Shown one piece after another: positions 27,301-36,300 of a stretch of 64,000 bases of DNA (position 1 is its first letter; each line of letters opens with the position of its first letter). Under the pieces are notes generated by a model, which saw only the letters and a program-made list of their open reading frames with translations, was not told the origin of the DNA and searched no databases. Both the position numbers and the translations under genes were made by a program. The stretch is taken from NCBI GenBank assembly GCA_037043455.1, contig JAWPHD010005078.1, forward strand, positions 107,426 to 171,425, written 5' to 3'. This DNA is from Cyrtodaria siliqua. Its lineage: Eukaryota > Mollusca > Bivalvia > Adapedonta > Hiatellidae.

Positions 27301-30300
27301 GCATTACTGTACATATGGTTTACAAGTCCTCTTGCATTGTTGTACATGTGGTTTACAAATCCTCTTGCATTGTTGAACATGTGATTTACAAATCCTCTTG
27401 CAGAGTTGAACACGATTTACAAATCCTCTTGCAGTGTTGAACATGTGGTTTACAAGTCCTCTTACATTGTTGAATACATGGTTTACAAATACTTGTGCAT
27501 TGTTGAACACATGGTTTACAAGTTCTCTTGCATTGTTGAACATGTGGTTTACAAGTCCTCTTGCATTGTTGAACATGTGGTTTACAAGTCCTCTTGCATT
27601 GTTGAACATGTGGTTTCCAAGTCCTCTTGCATTGTTGAACATGTGGTTTACAAGTCCTCTTGCATTGTTGAACATGTGGTTTACACGTCCTCTTGCATTG
27701 TTGAACATGTGGTTTACAAATCCTCTTGCATTGTTGAACATGTGGTTTACAAGCCCTCTTGCATTGTTGAACATGTGGTTTACAAGTCCTCTTGCATTGT
27801 TGAACATGTGGTTTACAAATCCTCTTGCGTTGTTGAACACATTGTTTACAGGTCCTCTTGCATTGTTGAACACATTGTTTACAGGTCCTCTTGTATTATT
27901 GAACACATGGTTTACAAGTCCTCTTGCATTGTTGAACATGTGGTTTACAAATCCTCTTGCGTTGTTGAACATGTGGTTTACAAGTCCTCTTGCATTGTTG
28001 AACATGTGGTTTACAAGTCCTCTTGCATTGTTGAACATGTGGTTTACAAATCCTCTTGCATTGTTGAACATGTGGTTTACAAGTCCTCTTACATTGTTGA
28101 ACATGTGGTTTACAAGTCCTCTTGCATTGTTGAACATGTGGTTTACAAATCCTCTTGCATTGTTGAACATGTGGTTTACAAGTCCTCTTGCTTTTTTTAA
28201 CAACATGTGGTTTACAAGTCCTCTTGCATTGTTGAACATGTGGTTTACAAATCCTCTTGCATTGTTGAACACATTGTTTACAGGTGCTCTTGCATTGTTG
28301 AACACATTGTTTACAGGTCCCCTTGTATTGTTGAACACATGGTTTACAAGTCCTCTTGCATTGTTGAACATGTGGTTTACAAATCCTCTTGCATTGTTGA
28401 ACATGTGGTTTACAAGTCCTCTTGCATTGTTGAACATGTGGTATACAAGTCCTCTTGCATTGTTGAACATGTGATTTACAAATCCTCTTGCATTGTTGAA
28501 CATGTGGTTTACAAGTCCTCTTGCATTGTTGAACATGTGGTTTACAAGTCTGCTTGCATTGTTGAATATGTGGTTTACAAGTCCTCTTGCATTGTTGAAC
28601 ACATGGTTTACAAGTCCTCTTGCATTGTTGAACACATTGTTTACAGGTCCTCTTGCATTGTTGAACACATTGTTTACATGTCCTCTTGTATTGTTGAACA
28701 CATGGTTTAAAAATCTCTTTCAGTGTTAAACATGTGGTTTACAAGTCCTCTTGCATTGTTGAACATGTGGTATACACTTCCTCTTGCATTGTTGAAAACT
28801 TGTTTTAAATGATATGTATCTATATGCAATAAATGGTAAAAAGGCGCGATGACGTCATCATTCCAAGATGTCTGACTCCGTTGAGAATTTTTGCAAATTT
28901 TTAAAGGTATTTGTTATGATATTTTGATAATTCTTTCAGCTTTTTCCATGGTTTTTAAAGCCCTTTTAAATGAAGCTAGTTCCAGAATAGTGCAACAACC
29001 ACTTTAAAAGATTTAACACATAAATTTTGTCCGGACTATGTTCTCCTGAACCCCTGCAGGATTTCAATGTAACTTTGCAGGGATGATCAGTACCAAGCCT
29101 AGTTGCGCATATTGTCGCCGTATTTCGGTTGAATGAGTTTAAGCGGAGTTAAGGCTCTTTAAAGATTTTAATACACAAACATTGTCCAGACTGATTCTCC
29201 TGAACCCATGGCCAGATTTCAATGAAACTTTGCAGGGATAATCAGTACCAAGCTTGGTTGCGCATGTTTTTGTCTTGTTCTGATTGAATGCGTTTTGGCA
29301 GAGTTATGGCCCTTTAAATGATTTAATACACAAGCTTTATCCAGACTAGTTCTCCTGAACCTGTGGTCAGATTTCAGTGGAACTTGGCAGGGATGATCAG
29401 TATCAAAATAATCATAAGGCAGATTTATGGCCCCAGATACACAAACTTTGGTTGGAATAGTTCTCCTGAACCCATGGTTGGATTTCAGTGATACTTGGCA
29501 AGGTTGATCAGTACCAAGCTTTGTTGCGCATATCGGTGTCATGTTCTGCATGAATGATTTTTAGCTTATGGGATGGCAAGTCGTCCGCCTTCCGTCCGTT
29601 GTCCGTCCGTTAACTTTTTTCATCCGATCTTTGTAAAACTTTACCAGATTGTTGATATCAATGAAAGCTCGGCCGAGTACGAAAACCAGCCAGTTCGAAC
29701 CAGTAGCACCAGCGTTCTGGCCCTTGATTTAGTTAAAATTGCAATATTTTAGAGCGCCAAACTCAGAATCGAGAGGTTGTGGGTTAGATCCTTGCCACGG
29801 CCACGTTATTTATCCTTGAGCAAGATATTTAATCCACATTGCTTATTACTGGTTCTACCCAGGAAGCCATCGAGAGTGATTAATCTAAGTTGCAATAACT
29901 TGTTTCGCAATTGATGTAAAATAAAAATGTTTAAACTAAGTACCAAGCCTAGTTGTGAATTTCATTGCCGTGTTCATGTTGAAAGATTTTTGGCGGAGTT
30001 ATGGCCCTTTAAGTATTTTTATTACACAAATTTTGTCCGGATTTATAGTTTTCCTGAAGCCCATATTTTGATTGCTATGTCATTTTTATCATGAATTGAA
30101 AAATGTTTAAAATGTTAGAATATTCAAGAAAAACTCTGAAATAGTAATACTCCCTTTAAAGTTTTTAGAAAGGAACATATTTAAAAAAAAGTACCTTTTC
30201 TGGTATTAGAACCCAATAGTTGGCCTCTTTGTACCATGTTTTTGTAATTGATGCTGCCTCTAGATGTCCTGGTAACAGAGTTGTTCCTTCCCGTGTGTTT

Positions 30301-33300
30301 ATGTCTGAATCACCAGTTTTGTCATTCTCAGCTTCCATGGAGCATCCACAAAGATGTCCGTTCCTCCTAACGGTAGACTCCTTCTCGTTTAGTTTATTTT
30401 CATTCTTTTGCTGCTGTGTCATCAATAGCTGTTCAATCAGTACTTTTAGGTCCTTCATTTCCTGTAATTGTCCTTTCATTTGGTTACTCATTGATGCCAT
30501 CTTTTCATCCACCTGTCAGTTAATTATTTCTGTTTGCTCTTTGGCAGCGGTTTCTAAATATGTTATTTTCATATCCGTAATCTCTTTTCCATTTCCATAT
30601 TTCCATTTTCTCTTTCATCTGGTCCATTTTTGCTTCCATATTTCTCATTTTTGCTCCTATTTTTTTCCATTTTTAGCTCTACTGGCCAAGGGCCAGCAGA
30701 GCTTATGGGATGGTGTGTTGTCTGTCGTCCGTCGTCAGTCCGTCCGTCCGTTAACTTTAACCTCGTTAAGACGATAGGGCCTTCATTTTTCATCCGATCT
30801 TTACCAAACTTTACCAGATTGTTAATATCAATGAAAGCTCAGACAAGTTCGAAAACCAGCCAGATCAAACCAGTAACAACGGAGTTACGGCCCTTGACTT
30901 AGTTGAAAATGCTATATGTTGCCTCGTTAAGACGATAGGGCCTTCATTTTCCATTCGATCTTTACCAAACTTTACCAGATTGTTAATAACAATGTTAGCT
31001 CGGACAAGTTCAAAAACCAGCCAGATCGAACCAGTAACAGCAGAGTTATGGCCCTTGACTTAGTTAAAAATGCTATATGTTGCCTCGTTAAGATGATAGG
31101 GCCTTTATTTTTCATCCGATCTTTACCAAACTTTACTAGATTGTTAATATCAATGAAAGCTCCGACAAGTTAAAAAACCAGTCAGGTCGGACCAATAACA
31201 GCCGAGTTATGGCCCTTGGTTTAGTTAAAAATGCTATATTTTGCCTTGTTAAGAAGATAGGACCTTCATTTTTCATCAGATCTTTACCAAACTGTACCAG
31301 ATTGTTACTATCAATGAAAGCTTGGACAAGTTCGAAAACCAGCCAGTTCGGACCAGCAACAGCAGAGTTATAGTCCTTGATTTAGTTAAAAATTCTATAT
31401 TTTGCCTCGTTAAGACGATAGGGCCTTCATTTTTCATCCGATCTTTACCAAACTTTACCATCTTGTTAATATTAATGAGAGCTCCGATAAGTTAAAAAAC
31501 CAGCCATATCGGACTAGTAACAGCGGAGTTATGGCCCTTGATTTAGTTAAAAAAGGCTATATTTTGCCTCGTTAAGACGATAGGGTCTTCATTTTTCATC
31601 CGATCTTTACCAAATGTTACCAGATTGTTAATATCAATGAAAGCTTGGACAAGATCGAAAACCAGCCAGATTGGAGCAGCAACAGCAGAGTTATGGCCCT
31701 TGATTTAGATAAAAAGGCTATATTACGATAGGTCCATCATTTTTCGTCCGATCTTTACCAAACTTTACTAGATTGTTAATATAAATGAAAGCTCGGACAA
31801 GTTTGAAAACCAACCAGATCGGACCAGTAACAGCGGAGTTGCGGCCCTTGATTTAGTTAAATATGCTATATTTTGCTTCGTTAATACTACGATAGGGCCT
31901 CCATTTTTCATCCGATCTTTACAAAACTTTACCAGATTTGATTTTCTGAAATATGCTATATTTTGGCCTCATTAAGAAGAAAGTGCCTTCATTTGGTCAG
32001 ATTTCAGTGAAACTTTTAAAGGATGACCCGTACCAATCGTCGCGTTCCTTTTAACAGATTTTTGGTGGAGTTGTGGCCCTTTAAAGGTTTTCGATACACA
32101 AACATTTTCCGGGCTAATTCTCCTGAACCCCTGGCTGGATTTTAACGAAACTTGACAAGGATGATCAGTATCAGGTCTAGTTGTGCAAATCATTGCCGTG
32201 TTCCGGTTGAATGATTTTTGGCAGAGTTATGGCCCTTTAAAGGTTTTAATACACAAACTTTGTCTGGACTAGTTCTCCTGACTGCCTCAGGGGCTGGCGT
32301 GGCGCAGTCGGTAGCGCGGCGGATTTGTAACCAGAGGCCCCGGGTTCAATCCTCCGTGGTGCCACTGAGTTCCGTCGGTGTGTTCTTGGGCAAGACACTT
32401 TACCTTAGCCTCGTCCGTCGGATGGGGACGTAAACCGGGCGGTCCCGTGTATCGGTCTATCCTCCGAGCACGTTAAAGAACCATAGGAATCTATTCGATA
32501 ATAAGAGTAGGGCAGGTTCCCGGATTCCTATGTATCCTTCCCCTCTCTCTGGGGCAGCTCTAAATAACCTATACTGTGTTGATGAGCCGTTAAACAACAT
32601 TCAATTCAATTCCTGAACGCCTCGCCACATTTCAACCAAACTTTACAGGGATGATCAGCAGCAAGCATAGTTGTGCATGTCGTCGTGGCATTCCGGTTAA
32701 CAGATTTTTGGTGGAAACTTGTTAGGGACAATCAGTACCCAGCCTAGTTGCGTATATCATCACCATGTTCTGGTTGAACGATATTTGAAAGAGTTATGGC
32801 CCCTTATACATAAACTTTATCTAGAGCCAGTAGAGCGTCCACAGGCCCTCTTAGGCCTCTTGTTTCTTCCATATTTGCCATTTTTTCTTTCATATTTGCC
32901 ATTTTTGCTTCCATATTTGCCATGTTTGTTACCTCAGTTAGAACTTTGATTTCAGTAGCATCCTTATAGACAGGATCAGGATCCTTGAGTATTGATGCTG
33001 AACAACTGTGAATTATTGTCCACAGTATCAAAAGTTTGGTCAGGATTAACATGGTGGACGTCTGAAAGATAATTTTCTTCTGTATGATATCAAAACACCT
33101 CTCTTTTTGGGATGTCTGATTGTCTGTGAATACTTTGCAATAGGATTCCACTTTTTATGGCTTATCTTTAAGCTCTAAGGTTGTCATGAAATTGTGTTTA
33201 TGTTCGCAATAGAATTCCACTTTTGTGGCTTATCTTTAAGCTCAAAGGTTGTCATGAAATTGTGTTTATGTTCGCAATAGGATTCCACTTTTGTGGAAGC

Positions 33301-36300
33301 ATGTTTACGTGTTATCTTTAAACTCAAAGGTTGTAGGAAATTGTGGTTTTGTATCTATTATAGTGACAACTTTCAGGGTTCAGATTTAAAGGCACTGCAG
33401 GCGATGTGGAAGAGTTATGGTTGTCCATTCAAAAATAATTAAAAACCATCCTAATGTGCTTCAGTTTATGTAGAATGTGCAAAAGCATTAAATTGTACCA
33501 CATTACTGAGTTAATCTTTCCAGAATAAAATGTTTCATAAGCAATGATAAAAATTAGGTGGAACATGAAGTTAAGTTTAGTGCTTTTGTAAATTTAATAT
33601 GAAACTGAGATGCAGTATAATGGTTTTAAATGACCGACGATAAAAAGTGTTCTTATTTACTGAAACAATTTTAAGCTTGCAGGGTGCATTTATTGGGACG
33701 TATACGGTAGTAGCTTTTTAAATGCTTTCATATTGTGTTATTACTAAATCCAGATTATGTCTGTTTCAGATTTTAATGGTCGAATAGCAGAGACACCCAA
33801 TGAACATGAAGAGAGAACGTTGGCAGCCATTAAGGAGAATGCTGACGGCTTAGAAGGTGAGTACATGTGTATTTTCCAAAAGTTACCCGAATCTACTATC
33901 TCCCTTTCTCACCAGAGTTAGAGTAGGCGTTAATATTAAAACGCTTAGGCCATCCGTAAAAAATTGCAATTCTTTTAACTTTTTTTTGTGCTATTTGAAG
34001 AATATTTTTCCATTAATTTTTTAGGGTTTTTACTGTCTTTGGAGAGAAAAAAACATTCACCTATCTACCTACCCACCTAAAACTTTTTGGGTCGGAGCAC
34101 AGCAAACAGCAAAGCAAACATTTTTTAAGGATGGCCTTAGGTATTCTTGGTTGATATAGTACTAAACAAGATATCGTCATGAAACGAGCTACATATATCA
34201 AGCTAGCGGGCTTGAGGTGTCTTGATATCAAGCTAGCGGGCCTGAGGTGTCTCGATAGCAAGCTAGCGGGCCTGAGGTGTCTCGATATCAAGCTAGCGGG
34301 CCTGAGGTGTCTCGATACTTAGATCATTCTTATATCAATTTGTTTGACAATTCCATGGAAACAAGATTTTTTTGTACAGTAATTGTGTATTTTAATTCAG
34401 GTATATCGGGAGAGCGTATCTGGATGGAGTTGAAGAAGATCGTCATTGGTAACCATGCACCCAGTATTATTAAGACCATGGCTGACACGGGCATAACTCA
34501 GTATATGGGTAAGTCATTCAGGTGATACAAACATCCAGATCAAGTTACTGTAATAATGATCCTTTTGTCTTCTATCAGGGCCTCTTAAACCTATATAACA
34601 GGGGCCAATATTCGGCCTCTTCCCAATTGCAAGGAAAAACACTTTTTTCCTAGTTCTTTGGAAAAAAATTCCCAATCTTAGATTATAATATTATTTTTTT
34701 ATGTTTTTTTTTAAATAAAAAGATTTCCCATAGTTTGTATGTTTAAAATAAATACTCAATGAAATACTTGATTGATATTAAACCTAAAACATACATTTTA
34801 ATGAAAGTCTTTCCTTAAGAAAAACATTCACTTAAATAGTGAACATTACATGCCTTTTTCCCCAATTTTGACTCCCGCGCTTCTTTTTCCCAAAATCAGC
34901 AGGCCAAGGCCTTTTCCCAATTTTTTCAAACAAAAAAGCCCTGCACCTTTGTGTCCTTTAAATATTGAATTCATTAAAAGAGTTTGATAAAACTGATATG
35001 ATGTTCCGCACATCGGTGCTTATTGCAGTAATCACCGTGAAACGTAGACACTCCCTAATCACAGCAATGGATTAGGTTTGTATATTGAACCTGTCAAAAA
35101 GAAAATGAATATTTACAAATAAAGAAGAAATGAAATGTTGAAAATGTTACCAGTATATAAATACATGTTCTACTTGCAGGTTTACCAGAGAATGTGAATG
35201 TGGAGGAGTTTGAGATTGTGTGTGAACGGACCAAAGATAACGAGCCAGAACCCATGACCAGAGTGGCCGCATTACTGTCAACAGAAGAACAGGTCAGTAT
35301 CCACTAATTATTTATTATTGAAGTTAAGCAGCAGTTAAATATTTATTCATAATATCTCGAGTCATTAGTGTTTAAAAGGGTATTCAACTCATTTCTATGC
35401 CGCGCCACAAAAATGGAGCGGGCATATACCATTATTGTTACCCTTGTCTGCCTGTCCGTCTGTCTGTCTGTCTGTCCCTTTTAATGTGACTAACGGCGCT
35501 AAAGCGAGGCACCGTTGTTTCCATTGGTCACATTTTCTAGTTATCAACTTGAATTTCAACCTACAAATTCCAATTTTACCCAGCAAACCATTTATTGTGT
35601 CACCTACGTAGCATGGCAGACACTTAGGAATCACTTTGTCGTCGTCATCCGTCCGTCACACTTTAATTTGTAACTGACCTTGGCCATAACTTGAAAGGTA
35701 TTTGGTGTATGTTCTTGAAATTTCATATCTTCATTTTACACCTGCGTAGCATGGCAGACACTTAGGGATCACTTTGTCTGTCGTCCGTCGTCCGTCACAC
35801 TTTAACTTGTAACGTAACCTTGGCCATAACTTGAGAAGCATTTGACAGATGTTCATGAAACCACTTCATCTTAACCCAAGGAATTACACATGTCCAATAA
35901 CTCTGACTTTCATTTTGACAAGAGTTATGCCACCTTTCATAAAACTTTAACCTGCAACCTAACCAGGCTCATAACTGGCCATAACTGAAGAAGTATTTGA
36001 CCTATCACACACACATTTATCTTAACTGAAGGAATGTTGTTACACATGTCCAATAACTCTGACTTCCATATTGTCATAGTTATGCCCCCTTTTCATAAAA
36101 CTTTAACCTGCAGCCTAAGTTTATCAAAGGCTATGATAGTTGAACTATGATAGATATCAAAGGCTATGATAGGTGTGCTCAGCGGGTTAAGGACCTATTT
36201 GATTTTTTGTGGTAGTGGGGGTGGGGGCGGAATGGGAGAGAGAATTTGTATAGATAACTGTAAGTCGCTTTGGACGTACAAGTGCATGAGAAAGTGATGT

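Larger units (their letters stand above)
440..33769 (+). other. 33.3-kb TRNT1 intron loaded with mobile elements
   Basis: Between donor GTAACT at 440 and acceptor CTGTTTCAG before 33770 I found no further TRNT1 coding sequence. The intron holds most of the transposons, SINEs and minisatellites of the window and one candidate nested gene on the opposite strand. Stretches with nothing recognisable are 440-545, 1321-2912, 8666-10114, 12110-12350, 13271-14759, 15625-16319, 23210-24071 and 25240-26990, apart from AT-rich tracts and small microsatellites. Confidence 0.85.

Noticed and set aside
27304..28701. 465-codon frame of [11 protein letters not shown] repeats (and 346-codon frame on the other strand)
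   Set aside because: Both arise because the 33-bp satellite unit is divisible by three and lacks stops; frames are open on both strands and variation follows the DNA repeat, not the protein.
30220..30777. 185-codon + strand frame opposite the coiled-coil candidate
   Set aside because: Low-complexity Phe/Ser/Cys-rich shadow of the opposite A-rich strand, running into the composite element.
18671..32610. tRNA genes at the heads of SINE copies (18671, 32292, 38938, 21925 -, 11660 -)
   Set aside because: Each is fused to a conserved SINE body and tail and present in several copies; stems are degraded, so they are SINE promoters, not tRNA genes.
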